Positions 1 to 6,496 of a DNA stretch of 8,126 nucleotides are shown one piece after another (within the stretch, counting starts at the first letter, position 1; each line of letters begins with the position of its first letter). Both the position numbers and the translations under genes were made by a program. Under the pieces are notes generated by a model, which was not told the origin of the DNA, made no database searches, and saw only the letters and a list, made by a program, of their open reading frames with translations. The stretch is taken from positions 1 to 8,126 of the forward strand of contig CATWBR010000198.1 in assembly GCA_958349075.1 (NCBI GenBank), read 5' to 3'. This stretch comes from an uncultured Clostridium sp. Lineage in GTDB: Bacteria > Bacillota > Clostridia > Lachnospirales > Lachnospiraceae.

Positions 1-144
1 TAATTTTTTATACTCTACGTAGTACAGCCCCATGTCCACTGTAACAGCCATAAACATAAGCAAAAGGATAATCCCAAAAGCGCCGAAAATCATTACGCTG
101 CCCTCTTCTCTCTCCCCCAAGTTTTTTAAGGCTTTTTTCAACAT
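1..144 (-). CDS. TadG-like Flp pilus assembly protein, N-terminal fragment (3' end beyond window)
   Basis: An ATG at 144 opens a frame that runs to the window edge for 48 codons without a stop, so only the N-terminus is present. It has a short basic and acidic leader (MLKKALKNLGEREEG), then one hydrophobic segment at about residues 18-36 (IFGAFGIILLLMFMAV) followed by VDMGLYYVEYKK. This is the usual start of the TadE/TadG-like proteins, which sit in the membrane by one N-terminal helix and project a large extracytoplasmic domain used in Flp pilus assembly. The residue before SVMIF is Gly15, as at a class III prepilin peptidase site, but there is no Glu at +5, which suggests a TadG-like rather than a TadE-like protein. 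An AGGAGG at 151-156 precedes the ATG, and only 10 bases separate it from the upstream TadE-like gene. Family assignment rests on the leader and membrane segment alone. Confidence 0.7.
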   Translation of the reverse strand, partial: MLKKALKNLGEREEGSVMIFGAFGIILLLMFMAVTVDMGLYYVEYKKL

Positions 145-154
145 ATTCTGCCTC

Positions 155-856
155 CTATCCATAGATTGATGGTGGAAGATTGTATACATAGCGGCCTTCG
201 GTCCGCATCTCAACGTAGTCCCTTCCGTCCCGGCAGAACAGCCATTCCCCAAGAGGAGTAAGAGGTTTGTAATGATACACCATATCAACCCGGATATCTG
301 CCGTATGCAACTCTATCTTTTCTGACGACCGCTTCAGTTTCCAGCCTCCGCCTCCGCCTGCCGGAAGCCGGATTGCTTCTGCGTTGATATACCAGCCCCC
401 CTTTATCGTATAAGAGACCTCGGCTCTGTCAAGCAGTGTGAAGCTTTCATTAAGACGCTTTTTGAAAAGAGTCTCATTTTCGGTGTATGTCGCCCGGAAA
501 TAATTGCTTCCAATTATTTCCCCTGGGATCGGATCTGTAAATGCGTACCATCCGTCGTACTCGTCAAAGCTCCACAGATCCTTTTCCTGTGGACTGAGCC
601 AGGAAGGCTTACGCCCGTCCCTCACATCAATCCAGTCTCTGGGCTTCGCTGATTCAGACCAGGTAATCCAGAATGGCGGCTTCACATTGTGCCCTACCGT
701 CGAGGCATACTGGTTTAAGTTGTACTTGCTGGTCATATACCAGGAAATTTCCAGACAGCCCATAATAAGCATTAAAAGCAGCGGAAGAACCAGTATAAAT
801 TCCACCATCGCCTGTCCTGCCTCACGATCCACCCATTTTTCTACATCAGTCTTCAT
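155..856 (-). CDS. TadE-like pseudopilin, tryptophan-rich (second of two)
   Basis: A 233-residue protein with the TadE-like N-terminus. After a short charged leader, Gly14 precedes QAMVEF, giving Glu at +5 of the predicted mature protein as in class III prepilins. A hydrophobic helix (about residues 17-37, rich in Leu/Ile/Met) follows. The rest is a predicted extracytoplasmic domain. Residues 63-103 hold six tryptophans (63, 66, 75, 86, 95, 103), and there is a run of five glycines at 167-171. Near the C-terminus YKPLTPLGEWLF parallels YLTPMGKIIF in the preceding TadE-like gene, so the two are probably paralogues. TadE-like proteins are minor pseudopilins needed for Flp pilus biogenesis. The start at 856 is chosen for its 6-base spacing to GGGAGG (863-868); an adjacent ATG at 859 and an upstream one at 883 are less well placed. 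It overlaps the end of the upstream gene by 11 bases, implying translational coupling. Confidence 0.82.
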   Translation of the reverse strand: MKTDVEKWVDREAGQAMVEFILVLPLLLMLIMGCLEISWYMTSKYNLNQYASTVGHNVKPPFWITWSESAKPRDWIDVRDGRKPSWLSPQEKDLWSFDEYDGWYAFTDPIPGEIIGSNYFRATYTENETLFKKRLNESFTLLDRAEVSYTIKGGWYINAEAIRLPAGGGGGWKLKRSSEKIELHTADIRVDMVYHYKPLTPLGEWLFCRDGRDYVEMRTEGRYVYNLPPSIYG

Positions 857-1382
857 CATTTTCCTCCCGCTTGTAGCTCTCATTTTCCAGAACCTTTACA
901 GCCATGGAGTGGGAAGTCATTTCCATACTGTTATCTGTGTCTCCGAATATGATTTTGCCCATAGGCGTCAGGTAATCCACCTTATAGGTTATGGTCAGAC
1001 CTGTTTTCAGGGTTTTGCAGTACATCGGGACCTTCCAGTGCTTTCTCTGGTTCATCTTCCATACATACTCGAAGTATTTATACTGCTTCACCTGGGTGGT
1101 CGGAGTAATTGTCATGGAATCCATATCAAATTCAGGAAATGAACTGCGGATATAAAAATTTATATATTCCTCCGCCTCGCCCTGATCCGCTTTCGTATTT
1201 GCGTTGACGGCGGTGTCGGTCAGGTCGTACAGACTGGTATAATTGTAAATCAGCCATCCGGTGTCGGCCACTCCGCTTAAAAATACGAGTAAGACCGGTA
1301 AGATCAGCGCAAATTCCACCAGACCCTGTCCGCGTTCATTTTGGATAAACCGGTTTTTCATTTTATTCATAAAACCTTTCAT
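846..1382 (-). CDS. TadE-like pseudopilin (first of two)
   Basis: A 178-residue protein with a classic TadE-like N-terminus. A basic leader (MKGFMNKMKNRF) leads to ERG before QGLVEFALILPVLLVFL, so cleavage after Gly18 would leave Glu at +5, the prepilin signature. The hydrophobic helix covers about residues 20-38, and the remainder is predicted to be outside the membrane. The motif YLTPMGKIIF at 137-146 is shared with the next gene. It probably acts as a minor pseudopilin in the Tad/Flp pilus. The start at 1382 is supported by AGGAG at 1388-1392 and by an ATGA overlap with the stop of the upstream flavoprotein gene. That overlap is notable because it couples a pilus gene to a CO-dehydrogenase module. 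Later Met codons at 1370 and 1361 could also start translation but have weaker sites. Confidence 0.85.
   Translation of the reverse strand: MKGFMNKMKNRFIQNERGQGLVEFALILPVLLVFLSGVADTGWLIYNYTSLYDLTDTAVNANTKADQGEAEEYINFYIRSSFPEFDMDSMTITPTTQVKQYKYFEYVWKMNQRKHWKVPMYCKTLKTGLTITYKVDYLTPMGKIIFGDTDNSMEMTSHSMAVKVLENESYKREENDED
863..868 (-). promoter_or_regulatory. Ribosome binding site of the second TadE-like gene
   Basis: GGGAGG on the minus strand, inside the last codons of the preceding gene. It lies 3 bases from the ATG at 859 and 6 bases from the ATG at 856, which favours 856 as the start. Confidence 0.65.
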
Positions 1383-2695
1383 AGCGGCTCCTGCTCTTCT
1401 GTTTGATAGCAAAATTCACCCGTCGTCTCATCGTATCCATACCAGTCGGCAAACGACAGCCGGAACAGATGATCGCGTACCTTTTCAATATTCAGGTGAT
1501 GAGATATGGCGTGGAGATAGACCCCTGCATTCGAGACATCCCCCACCATCAGAACGCCTTCCATCACGCCGTCCTTGATGATCAGTTTCCTGTAAGATCC
1601 GCGGCTGCGCTTCACCAGCACCTCATACCGCTTCTCATCCACTCTTGTCTTACCTGCCGAAAACATGACAATCCCGTAAAAACTGGCCATGTTTTTGAAC
1701 TGATAAAAATCCTGCTCTGCCGGAACTCTCCCGCACATGCTGGCTGCGGCGATTTTTCCCATGCGCTTTGCATCGGGCCATATGGCGGACAGTCCGGTCA
1801 CATCCCCCGCAGCATAGATGTCGGGAGAACTGGTGCGCATCTGTCCGTCTACTTCCAGTCCCTTGTTGACATGAATATCTGTCTTTTTCAGGAAACGGCT
1901 CAGTACGGTATGAATATGGTAATTCATATACAGAGCCTGAATGCTCGTTCCATTTAAAAACTCAATTCTCGGTTTTACACTGGTCGCCGCGATCACAAAG
2001 TCACATGGAATTTCTGTGCCGTCATCCAGAATCACATTGGTGAGCCTCTCGTTCTCATCGAGGGTGGAATCTTTTACCTCCGCATTTAAAATGATCTGAC
2101 AGCCGGCCCGCTCAAACGCTTGTCTGTACAGCTCCGACACATACGCGTCAGTCTGAAGCGGCATGAGGTACGGTTCTTTCTCGATAAGCGTTACCTTACA
2201 CCCTCTTTTTCCCAGACCGTAAGCCGCATCCAGCCCGATCAGCCCTCCGCCGATAATCACGGCCTGTCTGTCCGGCTTCTCAGCCGCTTTTATAAGCTTG
2301 TCCGCATCTTCCATTCCGCGAAACCCCAAAACATTTACCGCGTCTCTAAAATTGGGGATCGGAGGTATATAGTAGGATGCGCCCGCCGCGATCAGAAGCT
2401 TATCATAGGCGACCTGACTCCCGTCGTCTAAGGACAGCGTATGAGCACTCTCCTGTATTGAGATTACGCTGCGCCCACCCAGGAACCGTATTCCCAGTTC
2501 TGAAAAAAAACCGTCCCGAATAAAATTCATCCCGTCGGCCGCGCGCTCTCCGCTCAGATACTTATGAAGCATGCAGCGGGAATAAATGCGTTCTTCCATG
2601 GATATCACCGTGATCTCCGCGCTTTCTTCCAGCCTCCGCAGTTCTTCTGCGGCGGAAATGCCGGCCGCGCTGCTTCCTATAATCGCATACTTCAT
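1379..2695 (-). CDS. CODH-associated FAD/NAD(P)-dependent oxidoreductase (pyridine nucleotide-disulfide family)
   Basis: A 438-residue cytoplasmic flavoprotein of the NADH:rubredoxin/nitrite-reductase-like branch. FAD binding is shown by GSSAAG at residues 7-12 and by YAAGDV at 294-299. An NAD(P)-binding Rossmann motif GGGLIG lies at 149-154, with Glu172 at the end of the next strand (VTLIEKE), which favours NADH over NADPH. Proteins of this family are commonly encoded with cooS and cooF and are thought to take electrons from CooF to make NAD(P)H; that role is inferred here from context. Residues 253-274 look like an extra segment between the usual strand ending FLNGTSI and HVNKGLEVDG. The start at 2695 has AGGAGG at 2703-2708 and an ATGA overlap with the cooF stop; an upstream ATG at 2746 lies deep in cooF and is not needed. 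The stop overlaps the start of the TadE-like gene. Confidence 0.9.
   Translation of the reverse strand: MKYAIIGSSAAGISAAEELRRLEESAEITVISMEERIYSRCMLHKYLSGERAADGMNFIRDGFFSELGIRFLGGRSVISIQESAHTLSLDDGSQVAYDKLLIAAGASYYIPPIPNFRDAVNVLGFRGMEDADKLIKAAEKPDRQAVIIGGGLIGLDAAYGLGKRGCKVTLIEKEPYLMPLQTDAYVSELYRQAFERAGCQIILNAEVKDSTLDENERLTNVILDDGTEIPCDFVIAATSVKPRIEFLNGTSIQALYMNYHIHTVLSRFLKKTDIHVNKGLEVDGQMRTSSPDIYAAGDVTGLSAIWPDAKRMGKIAAASMCGRVPAEQDFYQFKNMASFYGIVMFSAGKTRVDEKRYEVLVKRSRGSYRKLIIKDGVMEGVLMVGDVSNAGVYLHAISHHLNIEKVRDHLFRLSFADWYGYDETTGEFCYQTEEQEPL
1388..1392 (-). promoter_or_regulatory. Ribosome binding site of the first TadE-like gene
   Basis: AGGAG on the minus strand, 5 bases before the ATG at 1382 and inside the final codons of the flavoprotein gene. 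It decides the start and means the pilus gene can be translated directly after the redox gene. Confidence 0.6.
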
Positions 2696-3138
2696 ACGCC
2701 TACCTCCTGTATATAGATGGCTTTTACAGGACAAGCTTTCACGCACTGCGGTTCCCTCTCCTTGGTATTCCGGCAGAAATCACAGCGGATGACTCTGTCT
2801 AAACCTGCGGACGGTTTCGGATGCCCATACCGGCACGCCATGACGCACATAAAACATTTTGCGCACGCTTTCTCGTCATACGTGACAAGCCCTGTCTCAC
2901 TGTCCTTTGCCAGCGCCCTGCTCATGCAGGTATTTACACAGTCCGGATCGCTGCAGCAGCGGCAGAATACCGGATAATATTTCTTTTTTCTCTGTTCCAC
3001 CCTGTTCCTGGGCGGATTCTCCGGATCTGCTGCGTTAAACGTACCGGTTTTTTGGGAATCTCTGTGGGCATTCATACACGCAATGCTGCAATTTAAACAG
3101 CCGGTGCACAGGGATGCGTCAATCATAATGCGTTTCAT
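2692..3138 (-). CDS. cooF: CooF-type ferredoxin with four [4Fe-4S] clusters
   Basis: A 148-residue iron-sulfur protein that accepts electrons from carbon monoxide dehydrogenase. Sixteen cysteines fall into four cluster-binding sets: residues 11/14/17/21, 59/62/67/71, 92/95/98/102 and 119/122/132/136. An extra Cys sits at 61. The spacing, including CRCC followed by DPDC, is that of the CooF/HycB/DMSO-reductase B-subunit family. There is no signal peptide, so it is cytoplasmic. It lies directly between cooS and the flavoprotein gene, the usual arrangement for moving electrons from CooS to NAD(P)+. The start at 3138 follows AGGAGA (3144-3149), which overlaps the cooS stop codon; the stop forms an ATGA overlap with the next gene. 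Length and cysteine pattern look complete. Confidence 0.92.
   Translation of the reverse strand: MKRIMIDASLCTGCLNCSIACMNAHRDSQKTGTFNAADPENPPRNRVEQRKKKYYPVFCRCCSDPDCVNTCMSRALAKDSETGLVTYDEKACAKCFMCVMACRYGHPKPSAGLDRVIRCDFCRNTKEREPQCVKACPVKAIYIQEVGV
2703..2708 (-). promoter_or_regulatory. Ribosome binding site of the flavoprotein gene
   Basis: AGGAGG on the minus strand, 7 bases before the ATG at 2695 and inside the last codons of cooF. It supports the MKYAIIG start over the upstream in-frame ATG at 2746. Confidence 0.7.
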
Positions 3139-3147
3139 CTTTTTCTC

Positions 3148-5040
3148 CTATATGTTAAGGGCTTTTCTCTTCAGCATAATAACCTCTTCCAGCTGTTTGG
3201 CGGCAGCGCTTCCATCCTCCTCCAGAATGAGACGCCCTCCTGTGATCCCTTCCATCTGTCTTGTGAGTACATCGACTGCCAGAGGACTCCCCGCCACAAA
3301 CGGCGCTTTTCCAAGATGAAGAGTAAGTCCCAAAGCCAGACCGTATGCGCCGTCAGCCAGAGCCTGCTCCTCCAGCCACTGGGCGGCCGAGAGCACCAGC
3401 GGAAGCTGGGAAATATCAATTTCCAGTTCTCCGGCCAGTTCTTCCGCCACCATCTCCAGCCTTCCGATCGCCAGACAGGAACCAAAGTTCAGCACCGGCG
3501 GAATGCCAAGGGCAAGACACACTTCCCTCAGAGATTCTCCGGCCAGTTCGGCGGCGCTTACTTCCATCAGCCCGCAGTTGGAAAGCCCGCCCGACGTACA
3601 GCCTGCGCTCAGGACGAGAATATCTTTCTTTATCAGCTCCCTGACCAGCTTTTCCGTCAGCACATCATGGCCTCCGTCCAGGCTGGAACAGCCCACTACG
3701 CCTGCGATACCCTTCACTTTTCCGCTGATAATAAGTTCGAGCAACGGCTTCCAGGCGCCTCCCAGGAATTGTTTCAGGGACAGCTCGCTTAGACCCGCCA
3801 GACTTTGTCTGTTTCCATGGTGTTCCGGCAGACGGATCTCCACCTTGCTCCTCCTGGTTTTATACCGTTTGGCTATCTGATTTAATATCTTCTTTGCGTC
3901 CCCATCTGCCGTCTCAAAGTTGTATGGAATTAACTCTGCCGTCTTCTTTTTTGCCATTCTGTCAATGCAGATTTGTTCCACGTCCAGGATGGAGCATAGT
4001 TCCTCAATTCCGGGCAGAGTACAGTTAAACTCGGATATGACTCCGTCAATTGCCCCGGTAGACAGAACTGCTTCACTGACAAAATTATTGCCGGCTGTTC
4101 CCGCAAAAACGTCCTGATACCAGGACTTTCTCTGCTGCATATCCTGTCCAACGCAGGTGCATCCCACAATGCGGAACCCCTTCGCCCCCGCGCTCACCGC
4201 GGCCGCCTCTCCCTCTGGTGATGACGCCGCCTTCATAACCTGGGAAAAGAGTATTTCCTGATGGCCCGTCACCATAATATTGATATAGTCCGGATCGATC
4301 ACCTGAAGACCGGCCGGAGCAAAATGAATCTCCGGCTCGCCGATCAGAATGTCACTGATCAGATTGGACAGTTTCAAGCCATAAATTCCTGTGGAAATCC
4401 CAAGGCGCAGACAGTGAAGGAGCATATCCTCCGGATCGCTGGACAGGTTCGTAGACGTTTTTACCGCTCCGTCAAAGACTTCCGCCTTTGCGCCGCCGGG
4501 AAGAATCTCCATCCGTTTCCACACTTCATACCGCTGCGGAAGGCTCATCGCCCTTATATAACGCATGGTATCATCCGTCTCCCGGTAAAGGTCCTCCTTC
4601 AAGGCATCCGCTATCTTCATCGCTGTCTCGTAAATATTTTCTTTCATCTCGATTCTAAGAATGGACGCCAGACGTTCCAGAGCTCTGACGCTCGCAAATG
4701 TGCCTCTGGCGACAGCCGTTTTTTTCAGGTTTCTGACCGCATTTTCTGCCACATGGATATAGCATCCGGAACCGCTTGCCACCGCTCTTAAAAAGCTGCG
4801 CACTACAATCGTGTCGGCATCTGCGCCGCAGATCCCCCGCTCCCCTCCCGGAACAATCCGGCAGGGGCCGTTCGCGCAGAGACGGCAGCATGTTCCCAGA
4901 AGGCCAAATCCACACTTCACGGACTGTCCCTCCACTCTGTGAAAAGACGTTTCATACGGCAGTTCTCCTATATACTTTTCAAGCTCCTTATCCGCACTGG
5001 GGCAGATGTCACATCTTAATTGTTCTGTCTGCTGACTCAT
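3148..5040 (-). CDS. cooS: Anaerobic nickel carbon monoxide dehydrogenase catalytic subunit (divergent)
   Basis: A 630-residue protein of the Ni-Fe CO dehydrogenase family (CO + H2O to CO2, two electrons and two protons). Residue numbers are from the ATG at 5040. D-cluster cysteines are 43 and 51 (CX7C); B-cluster cysteines are 52, 55, 60 and 71; C-cluster ligands are His260, Cys296, Cys340, Cys451, Cys481 and Cys522. All match the order and approximate spacing of Carboxydothermus CODH-II (recalled, not aligned by software). An N-terminal CDIC (Cys10, Cys13) is additional. By spacing from the neighbouring cysteines, the catalytic His93 of CODH-II corresponds to Tyr94, Lys563 to Gln559 and Ile567 to Asp563, and the His96/99/102 ladder is absent. 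Metal binding thus looks intact while the proton-transfer residues do not. The start at 5040 has GGAGG five bases upstream; an in-frame ATG at 5082 lies within the preceding gene. cooF follows after 9 bases. No acs genes are present, so it is probably a stand-alone CODH. Confidence 0.92.
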   Translation of the reverse strand: MSQQTEQLRCDICPSADKELEKYIGELPYETSFHRVEGQSVKCGFGLLGTCCRLCANGPCRIVPGGERGICGADADTIVVRSFLRAVASGSGCYIHVAENAVRNLKKTAVARGTFASVRALERLASILRIEMKENIYETAMKIADALKEDLYRETDDTMRYIRAMSLPQRYEVWKRMEILPGGAKAEVFDGAVKTSTNLSSDPEDMLLHCLRLGISTGIYGLKLSNLISDILIGEPEIHFAPAGLQVIDPDYINIMVTGHQEILFSQVMKAASSPEGEAAAVSAGAKGFRIVGCTCVGQDMQQRKSWYQDVFAGTAGNNFVSEAVLSTGAIDGVISEFNCTLPGIEELCSILDVEQICIDRMAKKKTAELIPYNFETADGDAKKILNQIAKRYKTRRSKVEIRLPEHHGNRQSLAGLSELSLKQFLGGAWKPLLELIISGKVKGIAGVVGCSSLDGGHDVLTEKLVRELIKKDILVLSAGCTSGGLSNCGLMEVSAAELAGESLREVCLALGIPPVLNFGSCLAIGRLEMVAEELAGELEIDISQLPLVLSAAQWLEEQALADGAYGLALGLTLHLGKAPFVAGSPLAVDVLTRQMEGITGGRLILEEDGSAAAKQLEEVIMLKRKALNI

Positions 5041-5045
5041 AACTT

Positions 5046-5050
5046 CCTCC
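5046..5050 (-). promoter_or_regulatory. Ribosome binding site of cooS
   Basis: GGAGG on the minus strand, 5 bases before the ATG at 5040, in the 22-base gap after the coiled-coil gene. It favours the 630-residue form beginning MSQQTEQL over a 644-residue form starting at 5082, whose upstream site (AGGGA) is weaker. Confidence 0.65.
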
Positions 5051-5062
5051 GTTTTATCTCTG

Positions 5063-6496
5063 TCACAGAATTTCTTTTCCATCTGTAATCCCTGCCGTGT
5101 CTTCTTTTACGGCCTTCTCTCCCTGTTCAGACGCTCTCTCCGCCACAGATGAGGCCCGTTTGAGAATTTCCTCGATCCGTTCTTTTTCAGAACTATTCGC
5201 ATCTCTTGGTTCCGTCACACTCTGAATCTTTATAACCTTGCTGTTTTCAAGAGAATCACATTTCTTTCGAAGCTCTTCAAGTTCCTTTTTAACGCGATAT
5301 AGTTCCTCCCTGTCCTCCTGAAGTTCTCGTTCCGCAGTATAGGCACGCTCCATGTAACTTAGATTAGACTGTTCCTGTGTCAGTTTTTCTCTCTTAACGG
5401 TCAGAAGCTGTGCCTGAAATTCATCCACTTGCCGGCGTAGTATATCATTTTCAGCTTCCTTCTGTTCAAACTGCTCCAGTATCTCCTCAAGAATCCGGCC
5501 GGTTGATTCCATTTCGCTGTTTAATGCGCGGTTTTCGTTCTTGACATTGGCATATCTGATTCTGGCATCTTTTAACTCCGCCTGGTTTTCTTCATATTGG
5601 GCGGACAGACGCTCCAGCTCCTGGCTGATATTCTTCATACTTGAGATCTGGATCTCCAGGCTTCTCTGCTGTTTCTCCATGGATTCACAGTACAATGTCA
5701 GTTCTTCCAGCTGACTGGTCAGGGAAGCGATCAGAGACGAGCTGCTTTCCGCATCAACCGCCTGAACCGGCCGGTTTGCTTTCTCTTCACTGACACGCTG
5801 AAGTTCCGTGCAGGACAGCTCGTATTTCTCTTTCATGCCCTGATACTGCTGTCTCCAGCGCTCTGCCTCTTCCTCCAGAGAGTCCATCTTTTTATTTTTC
5901 TCCAGCTCCGCACCCAGCTGTTTTCTCAGGACAGTGCAGTCATTCTCATACTGCTGCTTTAAACGCTCTGCTTCTTCCTTCAGCGTAATTATATTTTTAT
6001 TTTTTTCCTGCTCCGCGCTCAGCTGTTTTTTTAAGGCAATGCAGTCATCCTCATACTGCCGCTTCCGGCGCTCCGCTTCCTCCTTCAGCGCAATTACATT
6101 TTTATTTTTTTCCTGCTCACCGCTCAGCTGCTTTTTTAAGACAATGCAGTCATCCTCGTACTGCCGTTTCAGGCGCTCTGCTTCCTCTTTCAGAGCATCT
6201 ATTTTTTTGCTTTTTTCCAGTTCGGCACTCAGCTGCTTTTTCAGGACGACACGCTCATTCCAGACGCGCTCCTTCTCTTCATTCAGCTCTTTTAAGCGAT
6301 AGTCGAAGCTCTCCTGCATCCATCGAATCATTTCCTTATAAGTGCTCAGAACTTCATTGACCTTCTTTTTTGAATAACCGCCAAAGAGTACATGCTTCAG
6401 GCTTTCCTCCAGCTCCGCCTGCTCATATTCCCTGCGCATGTCATTCAGCTCATCCGTCTTGCCAGGCTCTTTACGCTCATCTTCCAACATACTCAT
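5063..6496 (-). CDS. Cytoplasmic coiled-coil protein with DivIVA-like N-terminus and tandem 35-residue repeats
   Basis: A 477-residue, highly charged protein with no signal peptide or membrane segment. Residues 38-60 (FGGYSKKKVNEVL followed by STYKEM) resemble the short GY...V..FL element at the start of DivIVA-type polar scaffold proteins; this is a weak similarity, seen by eye. From about residue 65 to 450 the sequence is almost continuous Glu/Lys/Gln/Leu-rich coiled coil. Residues 85-218 hold three full 35-residue repeats and a partial fourth, each opening with LKKQL or LRKQL and containing EEAER and QY. The C-terminus has a further amphipathic stretch rich in ER, Ala and Ser. Function is unknown; a cytoplasmic scaffold or positioning factor for the pilus machine is possible but inferred only from context. 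AAGGAGG at 6506-6512 precedes the ATG at 6496, which overlaps the DUF192 stop as ATGA. cooS begins 22 bases after its stop. Confidence 0.8.
   Translation of the reverse strand: MSMLEDERKEPGKTDELNDMRREYEQAELEESLKHVLFGGYSKKKVNEVLSTYKEMIRWMQESFDYRLKELNEEKERVWNERVVLKKQLSAELEKSKKIDALKEEAERLKRQYEDDCIVLKKQLSGEQEKNKNVIALKEEAERRKRQYEDDCIALKKQLSAEQEKNKNIITLKEEAERLKQQYENDCTVLRKQLGAELEKNKKMDSLEEEAERWRQQYQGMKEKYELSCTELQRVSEEKANRPVQAVDAESSSSLIASLTSQLEELTLYCESMEKQQRSLEIQISSMKNISQELERLSAQYEENQAELKDARIRYANVKNENRALNSEMESTGRILEEILEQFEQKEAENDILRRQVDEFQAQLLTVKREKLTQEQSNLSYMERAYTAERELQEDREELYRVKKELEELRKKCDSLENSKVIKIQSVTEPRDANSSEKERIEEILKRASSVAERASEQGEKAVKEDTAGITDGKEIL
5843..6244 (-). repeat. In-frame tandem repeat, 105-base unit (three full copies plus a partial copy)
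   Basis: Copies at 6140-6244, 6035-6139 and 5930-6034, with a partial one at 5843-5929. Each codes for 35 residues, exactly five heptads, so copies can be gained or lost without breaking frame or coiled-coil register. The second and third copies are nearly the same at base level, suggesting recent duplication. Confidence 0.88.

Noticed and set aside
504..1142. Long plus-strand open frame opposite the TadE-like genes
   Set aside because: The minus-strand genes carry recognisable TadE motifs, binding sites and coupled starts; the plus-strand product shows no recognisable domain.
1899..1940. Short inverted repeat (TATGAAT with a six-base loop and ATTCATA) as a terminator or operator
   Set aside because: It is AT-rich with a 7-bp stem, has no T-tract, and lies inside the flavoprotein coding sequence, so it is probably chance or a trace of the local insertion.
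3148..5040. Hybrid cluster protein (hydroxylamine reductase) or AcsA instead of CooS
   Set aside because: The D-cluster CX7C, the B-cluster cysteine set and all six C-cluster ligands at CODH spacing fit CooS. No acs genes adjoin, which argues against an AcsA partner, and a cooF gene follows directly.
5041..5082. Alternative cooS start at 5082
   Set aside because: It lies inside the upstream gene with a weak binding site. The ATG at 5040 has GGAGG at good spacing and gives the usual CODH length.
5843..6244. CRISPR-like or satellite array
   Set aside because: Units are directly adjacent with no spacers, are 105 bases long and stay in one reading frame as a coiled coil.
5934..6302. Plus-strand open frame rich in Ser/Phe with internal repeats
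   Set aside because: It is the antisense image of the coiled-coil repeats; the repeat periodicity comes from the minus-strand gene. It has no family resemblance and all neighbouring genes are on the other strand.
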